Positions 24,121-31,142 of a DNA stretch of 35,358 nt are shown here, piece after piece. Within the stretch, counting starts at the first letter, position 1, and each line of letters starts with the position of its first letter. This DNA is from a virus. The notes below the pieces were generated by a model. The model had not been told where the DNA came from. It saw only the letters and a program-made list of their open reading frames with translations, and ran no database searches. The DNA lies in the IMG/VR virus record IMGVR_UViG_3300042934_000530, positions 1 through 35,358 of that record; one strand, given 5' to 3'. The position numbers and the translations under genes were made by a program.

Positions 24121-26329
24121 AGCAAGGCTCCTCGATCGGTTCACGCTGCAACGCCGACGCACCGCCCCACCCTGCCGGCTTCTTGTATGCCCAAGGCCGT
24201 TGCCCGCTCTTAGCCAACGCCGGCAACCGAACACGCCGCCAACCCAACCGATGCATGATCGCGCCGACGCGCATCTGCTCCGGTTTGCCCCAATGCCCGA
24301 AGTCCAACTTCAACGCACTGGTGAGCACGTCACTGCCGGTGGTGGTCTCGCCGATCTGCGACTCCTCGAGCCAGCTCAGAATCGGACCTTCCCACTCATC
24401 GACAACGAAGCGCTCGTCCTGCTCTTCGCCGAACATGGCGGCCTCATCCAGCGTCACCCACCAGAGGTCGCCCGCGTCGTAGCAGAACACCGCCTCGGCC
24501 CACAGCTGATCGCGCATCGAACGCAACAATTCCAGATCTACCTTGGTACACGCGACCGGCCAGTAACGCCGGTTACCGGTGGCGTCCTTCAGGTACTCGT
24601 CTTGGTTGGTCGTACCCACGAAAACACACTGGCGTGGCACGTCCATCGTTCTGCGGCCGTAGCTCTCGCGGTAAGTGTCGGTGGACGCCGAAAAGAACTG
24701 TTTGGCCTTCGTACTCTCAGCCTTGTTGAAGCTGTCGAGCTCGCCCAGCTCAACGATCCACTTGCCCCGGATCGCCTGAAAGCCGTCCTTGTCGCCCAGC
24801 GCGAACGGTGTGTCCATGAACCACTCGCCGCCAAGAATGCTCATTGCGGTCGACTTACCAGCGCCCTGCGCACCTTCGAGAATCATCACCGAGTCAGCCT
24901 TGCAGCCGGGCTTCATTACCCGCGCTACAGCCGATAGCATCCAGCGCTTGCCAACCTTTGCCGAATAATCTGTCGCCTTCACGCCCATGACATCGGTAAG
25001 CCAACTTTCAAGCCGAGGAACCTGATCCCATTGCAGCTTGCGCAGGTACTGCCGCACCGGATGAAACGCATGGTCATGCGCAACCACGCTCACCGCCTCG
25101 ATCACATGCGAGGCCTTGACTCGCAGGTTGTACTGCTGCGCGAGCCACTTCATCACGCGCACGTCATCAATGTCCGCCCAATCACCCGTGCCGCCGCCAT
25201 AAGGCGCCGCACGCAGCTTCACTATCTTCGAGCTGAACGCGCTGTAACTGATGACCCCGGCCCAACGCTCATCATTGGCCAGGATCAACTCGACATTCTG
25301 CATGTGCGCAATCAGCGCGCCGCTCTCGCTACGTGCGAGGAGATCTTTCCAACCACCAGCGGCCGGCGGTTTGACCACTGCCAGCACCTGACGGCGCACC
25401 GCCTCCAAACCTTCAGCAACATGCAGGTCGTTAAAGTCGGTCCACTTGGCTTCCCGCTCGCCGGAAAAGATCGGCGCGACCACCTGGCCGCCGACAATCA
25501 GCGCCGCGTTGTTCGCTTTCTCTTCACCGGGGTTCCACGCATCGCCATTCGGCTTCGTGGTTTTCCAGTCATCGTCCCGGCAGATGATCAGCGGGCAACC
25601 GGCGAAACGCTCGCGCATGGCCTTGCAAACTACCAACAAGTTGCCAGCGTCAAACGCAACGGCCACGGTCAGAGACGTGGCCATATGCAGACTTGCGCCA
25701 GTTGCATAACCCTCACACACCAGCACCGGCTCGCCCGGATCCGGGTGCGGCCCGATCAGATGGAAAGCGCCCTCCTTCGACATGCCGTAAGGCCAATAGG
25801 ACTTGTCTCGGCCGGTATCCTCTTGCTTGGTTGGGGACACTACCTGCAGGCCGACAATCTCGTCGCGTACGTTGCTCATCGGCACCAGAAACGCACCGGT
25901 GCGCGGCGCATAACGAACGCCAAAGCCGACGATCTGCTTGCGATCCAGATAGTCGCTACGGCCCTTCTCCGGCATGCGCTTGAACATACCCGCCGCACGC
26001 TTCGCCGCACGACGTGCCGCGTTGGCTGAGATCTCAGCCGCGCGCCGTTTGGCCTCTTCCTGCCGAGCGCGCATAACCTCGCGCTCTTCAGGCGACATCC
26101 GCCCAGCCTTGACCTTGATCTTCTGAGACTCGCCCGAACGCCAGTCACCGAACGCACCGAAGATCAGCGTTTCGCCTTTCTCGGTGCGTTGCTCGTGAAC
26201 GACATACCAACCGTTCTTTTCCTTGCCCTTGTCTTGCGTCGTCTTGCAGCGGGTCAGCTTGCCGAACACCAATGGCTGCGCAGGCTCAAGACCGTAATCC
26301 GCGAATTGCCCCAGTACGTCATCGAGCAT
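24113..26329 (-). CDS. Phage primase/helicase: Toprim plus VirE-type ATPase
   Basis: This 738-residue protein combines an N-terminal basic helical part (about residues 80-130, MSPEEREVMRARQEEAKRRA), a Toprim domain (PVLVCEGYATGASLHM, about residue 205, and PLIICRDDDW, about 250) and a C-terminal VirE-type helicase/ATPase (MILEGAQGAGKSTAMSILGG with Walker A about 485-493, GKWIVELGELDSF as Walker B, VFVGTTNQDEYLKDATGNRR). It would prime and unwind phage DNA. It overlaps the zinc-finger gene by 11 bp and Q by 8 bp. The longer N-terminal start is supported by this overlap. Confidence 0.94.
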   Translation of the reverse strand: MLDDVLGQFADYGLEPAQPLVFGKLTRCKTTQDKGKEKNGWYVVHEQRTEKGETLIFGAFGDWRSGESQKIKVKAGRMSPEEREVMRARQEEAKRRAAEISANAARRAAKRAAGMFKRMPEKGRSDYLDRKQIVGFGVRYAPRTGAFLVPMSNVRDEIVGLQVVSPTKQEDTGRDKSYWPYGMSKEGAFHLIGPHPDPGEPVLVCEGYATGASLHMATSLTVAVAFDAGNLLVVCKAMRERFAGCPLIICRDDDWKTTKPNGDAWNPGEEKANNAALIVGGQVVAPIFSGEREAKWTDFNDLHVAEGLEAVRRQVLAVVKPPAAGGWKDLLARSESGALIAHMQNVELILANDERWAGVISYSAFSSKIVKLRAAPYGGGTGDWADIDDVRVMKWLAQQYNLRVKASHVIEAVSVVAHDHAFHPVRQYLRKLQWDQVPRLESWLTDVMGVKATDYSAKVGKRWMLSAVARVMKPGCKADSVMILEGAQGAGKSTAMSILGGEWFMDTPFALGDKDGFQAIRGKWIVELGELDSFNKAESTKAKQFFSASTDTYRESYGRRTMDVPRQCVFVGTTNQDEYLKDATGNRRYWPVACTKVDLELLRSMRDQLWAEAVFCYDAGDLWWVTLDEAAMFGEEQDERFVVDEWEGPILSWLEESQIGETTTGSDVLTSALKLDFGHWGKPEQMRVGAIMHRLGWRRVRLPALAKSGQRPWAYKKPAGWGGASALQREPIEEPCFD

Positions 26330-26549
26330 GGCGTGCCCCTTTCAATTCCGCGAGGGAAAGGCAGTCGACGCACTGGGTACAGCCGGGCTGCGCCAAACGG
26401 CGGGCCTCCGGGATCGGCCCATCGCACGTTTCACAAAACAGAAACGAATGCGCCGCCAAAGCTGGCTTGGCGGCGAGGAGACGTGCGGCGAGCGCTTGAT
26501 CAATACGCTCCTGCACCAGGTCATTAGCGAAGTCGACGATATCAACCAC
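26319..26549 (-). CDS. Small DksA/TraR-type zinc-finger protein
   Basis: From GTG 26549, overlapping the upstream CII gene stop (GTGGTTGA), this codes for 76 residues: a short helical N-terminus (MVDIVDFANDLVQERIDQAL) and FCETCDGPIPEARRLAQPGC followed by TQCVDC. The four cysteines (C-x2-C-x17-C-x2-C) form the DksA/TraR zinc finger. TraR-like proteins bind in the RNA polymerase secondary channel and reshape promoter use; that role here is inferred. An ATG much further upstream would run through the CII gene and is rejected. Confidence 0.88.
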   Translation of the reverse strand: MVDIVDFANDLVQERIDQALAARLLAAKPALAAHSFLFCETCDGPIPEARRLAQPGCTQCVDCLSLAELKGARHAR

Positions 26550-27060
26550 GATCAGTACCCCGCGTCGTCTGATTGACGTAGGTGGCGCGGTTGAACAACC
26601 CCAACAGCCCCTGAATTCCACGAAACACCTGCAGGCGAATCGCGGCCAGTTCCTCATCGGAAACAACCCCGTCACCAATGCTCTTGGCCCAGGTATCCGC
26701 CAGATCCGCAACCTGCCGAAAGTACTCGGCAATCCCGGTGGTCAACGTCTCAGGCATATCGTTGGTGTACGCCTCAGCCAGCTCCTGCCAAGTCGTATCA
26801 CCGACCAATGCATGCACCGCGTCCAGAATGCGGCGATCCTTGGTCAGCTCCAGAATCTCGCCGAACTCTTGAATGTTCACCGTGTGGCTAGGGTGGGTAG
26901 GAGACAGCTTGTGCTGCAGCGTGGTCGCATTGCGGCCAGTGGTGGCGGCGATGGCTGCGGCGCCGCCGGGGTAGTCCCGTGCGGCATGGTAAAGCGCGAG
27001 ATCGAGCGGCAAAACTTCCCGCTGCGCCCGCTCAACAGAACTCAGAGCGATACGGCTCAT
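26542..27060 (-). CDS. CII-type phage regulatory protein (CP76 family)
   Basis: This 172-residue protein has the CP76/CII-family pattern: LALYHAARDYPGGAAAIAAT, GRNATTLQHKLSPTHPSHTV and NIQEFGEILELTKDRRILDA. It should bind DNA through an N-terminal HTH and steer the lysis-lysogeny choice or early transcription. It is the second gene of the leftward operon after cro, the place of cII in lambda. AAGGA lies 8 bases before the ATG on the minus strand. Confidence 0.88.
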   Translation of the reverse strand: MSRIALSSVERAQREVLPLDLALYHAARDYPGGAAAIAATTGRNATTLQHKLSPTHPSHTVNIQEFGEILELTKDRRILDAVHALVGDTTWQELAEAYTNDMPETLTTGIAEYFRQVADLADTWAKSIGDGVVSDEELAAIRLQVFRGIQGLLGLFNRATYVNQTTRGTDRG

Positions 27061-27389
27061 GGCATTAATCCTTGTAAGTTGCCAGTGCCGCGCGACATGC
27101 AGTGGTGATACATTTGCCGCGTGGCTTGAAAGGGCCCAAACGCCGGCTAGATCTTCGGGATCGATACCGGCACCGTGCCGGGGCGAGCAATCCGTTGCTC
27201 ACCCCTGGCGCAACAGCTGCCAAATCTGTGGTGGAAGAGGCAGCAACACCAAGGCTTCCGAGCCTTGGAAAAGCGCGATAACGAGAGGTGGTTGCATGTG
27301 GTGTGCCCGCCTATCTTTATCGCGACCCGACAGCGCTGTGGTGGTGCGTGCCGGGAGGAACTGGGCGGCCTATGGGTCGCCTTTTTTCT
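27061..27389 (+). ncRNA. Structured cro-cII spacer with plus-strand terminator; candidate small RNA
   Basis: This 327-bp spacer has three strong hairpins: CCGGCAC/GTGCCGG (27167-27181), GGGGCGAGCAA/TTGCTCACCCC (27180-27205, one mismatch) and a perfect CCAAGGCT/AGCCTTGG (27249-27268). On the plus strand it ends with GGCGGCC-TATG-GGTCGCC-TTTTTT (about 27367-27389), a good intrinsic terminator reading away from cII and into the cro 3' end. A plus-strand transcript would be antisense to the cII leader, the position of lambda OOP RNA. I see no strong promoter, and a short plus-strand frame starting ATG 27296 cannot be ruled out. Confidence 0.4.
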
Positions 27390-27612
27390 AAGCTGCTTTC
27401 TTACTATCCATCTCTGGTGGAAATACGTCGTCAAGCGAGCATTTGACACCGAGCCGATTCAGGGCGGCAGTAATGGCGCGTGATTCAGCTAGGCCAGCGA
27501 TGCGTCGACCAGACTCGTAATTGCTTATCCGAGTTTGGGTCCATCCGAGAGCAGCCACCAGATCACGCTGCTTAATGCCCGCTCCCTCTCGGAATGTAGC
27601 GATCCTGTTCAT
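27388..27612 (-). CDS. Cro-like repressor
   Basis: A 74-residue HTH protein starting MNRIATFREGAGIKQRDLVA, with LGWTQTRISNYESGRRIAG as the recognition helix region (about residues 22-40). It is transcribed away from the CI gene, and its ATG at 27612 has GGAGG upstream on the minus strand. It should compete with CI at the shared operators and allow lytic growth. A longer upstream frame is rejected because it would run through its own promoter. Confidence 0.88.
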   Translation of the reverse strand: MNRIATFREGAGIKQRDLVAALGWTQTRISNYESGRRIAGLAESRAITAALNRLGVKCSLDDVFPPEMDSKKAA

Positions 27613-27637
27613 CAAACACCTCCTTAAGCTGGAGGGA

Positions 27638-27677
27638 ACAATAAACACGAATCGTGATTTTTGCAACACGTAAAGTG
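27638..27677 (-). promoter_or_regulatory. Leftward early promoter with CI/Cro operator
   Basis: On the minus strand TTGCAA (27666-27661), a 17-bp spacer and TATTGT (27643-27638) drive cro. The operator CACGATTCGTG (plus-strand CACGAATCGTG at 27646-27656) fills the spacer. A second, weaker site CACGTAAAGTG (27667-27677) lies upstream. The 16-bp segment AATCACGATTCGTGTT is repeated exactly at 28446-28461. Confidence 0.78.
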
Positions 27678-27713
27678 CGAAAAAAACATTTCAATGCGTG
27701 GTAAAAATGCCAA

Positions 27714-28436
27714 ATGAACACACTCGGCTCGCGCATCAAAACATTTAGGAAAGCCAAAGGCTTGAGCCAGAAGGATCTGGCGCTCGCCTGTGGCTGGGAA
27801 TCCCAATCGCGAATAGGCAATTACGAAAAGGGAACACGCCAACCCAATCTCCAAGACCTTGGAAAAATCGCAGCATCGTTAGGTGTTCCAATTGCCCAAA
27901 TGGTCAAGGACATTGAGGGTCCAACGCCCAACATCTGGACCGATGCAATGGGCAATACTTACGACATCAGCAGCCCGCCGTCTTTAAAGTCTCAGCGGGT
28001 GCAAGGTTTGCTTTCGGCAGGAATGCCTAAAACGGGTAGCGTCCCAGTGGTAGGAACCGCGCAACTTGGTAATGAAGGATATTTTGAAGCACTTGATTTC
28101 CCTCCTGGTCACGGGGACGGTTATCTGAACATCTACAGCGATGATCCTGACGCCTACGGACTCAAAGTTACCGGTGACAGCATGCTTCCCCGAATCAAGA
28201 ATGGGGAATACGTTCTAATCGAGCCTAATAAAAGCTATTGCAGCGGCGACGAAGTGGTAGTCCGAACAGAAGCGGGCAGAACGATGATCAAGGAATTTAT
28301 TTATCTGAGAGACGGCATGTACCGTTTCGACAGCGTCAATGCCGAACATTCGCCAATTCACATCGCAGCAACCGAAGTCAAAGAAATCCATCTTGTGGGT
28401 GGAATTTTGAAATCGTCTCGTTTTCTTCACGAATAG
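27714..28436 (+). CDS. CI-type prophage repressor, HTH plus S24 domain
   Basis: This 240-residue protein has an N-terminal HTH (LGSRIKTFRKAKGLSQKDLA, WESQSRIGNYEKGTRQPNLQ, about residues 4-58), a linker, and a C-terminal S24/LexA-like domain with GDSMLPRIKNGEYVLIEP (serine 156) and RTMIKEFIY (lysine 193). It should keep the prophage silent and respond to RecA by self-cleavage. The usual Ala-Gly cleavage pair is not seen; the equivalent region reads VVGTAQLGNEGYFE (about residues 108-121). It is divergent from cro and flanked on both sides by matching operators. Confidence 0.93.
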   Translation: MNTLGSRIKTFRKAKGLSQKDLALACGWESQSRIGNYEKGTRQPNLQDLGKIAASLGVPIAQMVKDIEGPTPNIWTDAMGNTYDISSPPSLKSQRVQGLLSAGMPKTGSVPVVGTAQLGNEGYFEALDFPPGHGDGYLNIYSDDPDAYGLKVTGDSMLPRIKNGEYVLIEPNKSYCSGDEVVVRTEAGRTMIKEFIYLRDGMYRFDSVNAEHSPIHIAATEVKEIHLVGGILKSSRFLHE

Positions 28437-28445
28437 TAATTGCAC

Positions 28446-28488
28446 AATCACGATTCGTGTTGACACCAATAAGCACATTGCGTGATAT
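28446..28488 (+). promoter_or_regulatory. Rightward early promoter with CI operator
   Basis: The operator CACGATTCGTG (28449-28459) abuts a perfect -35 TTGACA (28460-28465); a 17-bp spacer leads to TGATAT (28483-28488). A weaker operator-like CACATTGCGTG (28474-28484) overlaps the spacer. It should drive the plus-strand early operon from 28525 and be shut by CI. Confidence 0.82.
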
Positions 28489-28524
28489 TTGCCTCACTCT
28501 TCCACCACAGAGCGAGGCAACATC

Positions 28525-28701
28525 ATGCACACCACAGCAACCCTGCACGTCCACCCGGCCGCTGCTAACCCCTCCCGTATCTTTGAGATCCGCCGCCTAG
28601 CCCGTGAGAGCGGCTGCTCGTTTGCCACCAGCAAACCTATGCAGCAACCTCGCACTGCCCCCACCCCATTCGACCCGAACGGCGGAGGGCATGCAGCATG
28701 A
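28525..28701 (+). CDS. Small unknown early protein
   Basis: First gene after the rightward promoter: 58 residues starting MHTTATLHVHPAAANPSRIF, with a basic EIRRLARESGCSF stretch and a proline-rich end. GAGG lies about 10 bases upstream of the ATG at 28525. It ends in an ATGA overlap with the next gene. No family recognised. Confidence 0.65.
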   Translation: MHTTATLHVHPAAANPSRIFEIRRLARESGCSFATSKPMQQPRTAPTPFDPNGGGHAA

Positions 28702-29288
28702 TCAAGTACAAAATCGACAACCGCACCCTGCAGTTGCTCAACGCCCAGGTCAACCTGACCGAGACCTTCAATCACTTACTCCGCACGGCGCCCAAGCGCG
28801 AGTGTCTGGCGTTCCGTTTGAAGGCTGAGCGCGGGACTACGGAAAGCACCTTCGTCGTGGAGCTGGGCAGCGAACGCCACACGCTGACCCTGCCGAACGA
28901 AAAGAAGATGCATCTCAAGCTGGCCGACTTTATCGAAGAGATCGCCAATGGCCCCTTCGATGCGAGCAATACCAGCGACCTGGTGCACCGCCCGCACGCC
29001 AGCCGCGAATATGGCCGCTTCGAGGTCTCGGACAAGCAACGGGTGTTCGAGCTGGTACGCGCTGGGGGCGTCCTGAGTCTCGACATGGGCTTCGACTACC
29101 CTCTGCAGGTCGCGCTGCACCGCACCCAATCGCGCTCAGGTGTCACCACCATCCTGAGCATCGGCAACACAAGCCCGCACACTCGGTGCTTCACCGTATA
29201 CGGCAGCGATGTCGAGATCTACGACAAGGTAATCGAGTCCATCAACCACCTCGCTGCAGCGGCCACTCCAGCCGCGCACGCGGCATAA
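28698..29288 (+). CDS. Unknown early phage protein
   Basis: A 196-residue soluble protein beginning MIKYKIDNRTLQLLNAQVNL. It has mixed alpha/beta pattern, a mid-segment KKMHLKLADFIEEIANGPFD and an alanine-rich end. No catalytic motif or known family is evident. It is co-transcribed within the rightward early operon (overlap of 4 bp with the previous gene, 10 bp before the KilAC-type gene). Confidence 0.85.
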   Translation: MIKYKIDNRTLQLLNAQVNLTETFNHLLRTAPKRECLAFRLKAERGTTESTFVVELGSERHTLTLPNEKKMHLKLADFIEEIANGPFDASNTSDLVHRPHASREYGRFEVSDKQRVFELVRAGGVLSLDMGFDYPLQVALHRTQSRSGVTTILSIGNTSPHTRCFTVYGSDVEIYDKVIESINHLAAAATPAAHAA

Positions 29289-29298
29289 GAGGTGCGCC

Positions 29299-29583
29299 AT
29301 GGAACGCAACCTAGCCCAAGCCGCAACCCAGCTCGGCCTCACCCGGCCAAAACTCATCGCTCGCATGCGGGAACAAGGCCTGCTCAACGAGAAGAACCTA
29401 CCGGCCTACCCCAATCGTGACCGCGACTACCTGCGCATCAAGGATGGCCAGTGGTACCACGACCAGCTCGGCATGCAGTACAGCCAGTCGACCAGGGTGA
29501 AACAACCCGGAATCCGCTGGCTGGCCGAACAGCTGGGCATCGACCTGCCTGCCATCCCGGCAGACAGCCGTGACGTGGCCTAG
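29299..29583 (+). CDS. KilAC/ANT-domain antirepressor-like protein
   Basis: A 94-residue protein consisting mostly of the KilAC/ANT pattern: LAQAATQLGLTRPKLIARMR, EQGLLNEKNLPAYPNRDRDY, then QWYHDQLGMQYSQSTRVKQP and GIRWLAEQLG. Usually this is the C-terminal, DNA-binding part of phage antirepressors; here it stands alone, with no KilA-N, BRO or AntA part. It may modulate repressor or early genes; function inferred. GAGGTG lies just before the ATG. Confidence 0.8.
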   Translation: MERNLAQAATQLGLTRPKLIARMREQGLLNEKNLPAYPNRDRDYLRIKDGQWYHDQLGMQYSQSTRVKQPGIRWLAEQLGIDLPAIPADSRDVA

Positions 29584-29749
29584 GGAATACGCCCGCCAGA
29601 TCATCGCCATGCGGACACGAGAGGAGCGCAATGCCGCGCTCCTCGAAGTGCCCGAACATCTGCGCGAGCTGACCAAACGGCACTGCCTGAATGCCTGGAA
29701 TCACCCAGGCAGAAAACAACGCAAGGAGGCCCAGCAAAGCCATGAGTAA
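29570..29749 (+). CDS. Small conserved-type phage protein (GTG start)
   Basis: From GTG 29570, overlapping the KilAC gene end, a 59-residue frame reads MTWPREYARQIIAMRTREER, NAALLEVPEHLRELTKRHCL and a basic end. It is helical and strongly charged. I have the impression of similar short TWPxEYARxI proteins in other Pseudomonas phages, but no function is known. It overlaps the next start (ATGAGTAA). Confidence 0.72.
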   Translation: MTWPREYARQIIAMRTREERNAALLEVPEHLRELTKRHCLNAWNHPGRKQRKEAQQSHE

Positions 29750-30059
29750 CACAGCACAAAGCCCGCTTCGCCTGCTACCGGCACCGGAGTCAGCCACCGT
29801 CGAATTGCTCTACCGCATCTTCGGCGACGTCCTGATCCCTTTGGACAAAGTGCGCGAGCAGTACTTCCGCAACCTCAACGAGCAATCGTTCGTGGCCGAG
29901 ATCAGCAGCGGCCGCATCCAGCTCCCAATCACCACGCTGGACACCAGCCGCAAGGCACCGAAGTACGCACACATCCGCCACGTCGCCTCATTGATCGACA
30001 TCCGCGCCTACAAAGCCGACGAAGACATGCAGCGACAGCAGGACGACACCAACGAGTAA
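29742..30059 (+). CDS. PrtN-family (pyocin activator-like) protein
   Basis: This 105-residue protein has the PrtN pattern: ATVELLYRIFGDVLIPLDKV, REQYFRNLNEQSFVAEISSG, RIQLPITTLDTSRKAPKYAH and IRHVASLIDIRAY. PrtN activates pyocin genes in P. aeruginosa by binding P-box sites; phage homologues may activate phage genes. The ATG at 29742 is chosen because the protein aligns from there; a longer frame begins inside the upstream gene. Confidence 0.82.
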   Translation: MSNTAQSPLRLLPAPESATVELLYRIFGDVLIPLDKVREQYFRNLNEQSFVAEISSGRIQLPITTLDTSRKAPKYAHIRHVASLIDIRAYKADEDMQRQQDDTNE

Positions 30060-30117
30060 CAACCACCAACCGAGCGGCTGCCACCACCAGCCAATGACAT
30101 CACCAGGAGCACACCAC

Positions 30118-30537
30118 ATGACTGCTATTCAGATCTGCGCACTCATCGCCCTTGTCACCCTAGCTGGCTTACTAGTCTGGGCCGGTTACTTCATGGGGCA
30201 CAGCGACGGCATGTCCGCCGGCAGGAAAGAAAGCGACAACACCCTGCGCGCCGAAAACGCCAAGACCATTCGCGAGCTAAGAGCCTCGCTCGACTTCATC
30301 AAGGCAGACCACGCCCACCTGGCGCAATTCAGCAAACGCCTCCAGCAAGCATTGACGCTTGGTGAACCCGAACGCCAGACGCTGCTGGACATTGCCGAAA
30401 AGCTCCGCATTGCCGCCGAGACATTCGCAGCCTTTCGCACGGGGAAAAAACTCGAACGCGAAACCCTCGCCCTACGCGACGAAGCACTCGCCATTGCAGC
30501 GCTACTGAAGCCGGCAGCTCAGGAGAGCGCCGCATGA
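30118..30537 (+). CDS. Small membrane-anchored coiled-coil protein
   Basis: A 139-residue protein with one N-terminal membrane segment (ICALIALVTLAGLLVWAGYF, about residues 5-24) and a long helical region (ENAKTIRELRASLDFIKADH, about 45-65, on to RETLALRDEALAIAALLK). ATG 30118 has AGGAG nine bases upstream. No family recognised; might be a membrane-linked early protein. Overlaps the next gene by ATGA. Confidence 0.78.
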   Translation: MTAIQICALIALVTLAGLLVWAGYFMGHSDGMSAGRKESDNTLRAENAKTIRELRASLDFIKADHAHLAQFSKRLQQALTLGEPERQTLLDIAEKLRIAAETFAAFRTGKKLERETLALRDEALAIAALLKPAAQESAA

Positions 30538-31142
30538 GCCAGATCTGCCCCCAATCCAACACACACCGCAACCCGGCTCATGCACCACCAGCAGCTGATG
30601 AACCAACGCGCATTCAAATCTCGGAGGAAAGCGACATGCAAAAGGACCAGCACGACACCCAATCCACGACCGCTTTTCTCCGCGAAGAAGTCAGCGTCGA
30701 CACACTAGAAACAAACAGCCTCTGCTGCGCAGCAGCAGGCATTATTGCGCTTCCCAGCAGCACCACCGAGGCGCTTATACCCCACGAAAAGCTGCGCGAG
30801 GCAGCCACACCCAATGCAACGCTAATCGCTCAGAATCGCCCGCCCGCGCAGCCTGCTTTGGGGTATACGCACCCTGACAGCAACTCTGCAAGCCCACCAC
30901 GAGAAGTCGTCGACGAGATCCAGATCGACGAGCGTGTTGAGTTCGAGAAAGAGTTTCCAGTCCCCGAAGGCCTGCAGTACTGCACCCAGCGAGGCACGTA
31001 CACCACCGCACCAGGTGCGAAGACATCCGACTCATTCGCTCGTGAGCATTACGCCTACCGGGCCGGGTATGCCGCATGGACGCGCAGAGCGTGGAAGCAT
31101 GCCGCACTCGTTGGCCAGCAAGCCAAAGGAGTTCGCCCGTGA
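30534..31142 (+). CDS. Unknown early protein
   Basis: A 202-residue protein. The first ~120 residues are T/S/P/A-rich and probably disordered; an internal ATG (30636) could also be used. The C-terminal part (VEFEKEFPVPEGLQYC, REHYAYRAGYAAWTRRAWKH) looks like a small folded domain with aromatic residues common in phage accessory proteins. It ends in a GTGA overlap with the C5 methyltransferase, so the two are probably coupled. Confidence 0.7.
   Translation: MSQICPQSNTHRNPAHAPPAADEPTRIQISEESDMQKDQHDTQSTTAFLREEVSVDTLETNSLCCAAAGIIALPSSTTEALIPHEKLREAATPNATLIAQNRPPAQPALGYTHPDSNSASPPREVVDEIQIDERVEFEKEFPVPEGLQYCTQRGTYTTAPGAKTSDSFAREHYAYRAGYAAWTRRAWKHAALVGQQAKGVRP

Noticed and set aside
30094-30117. 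Upstream ATG for the coiled-coil membrane protein
   Set aside because: The ATG at 30118 has AGGAG at a good distance and places the membrane segment directly at the N-terminus; the upstream ATG has no RBS.
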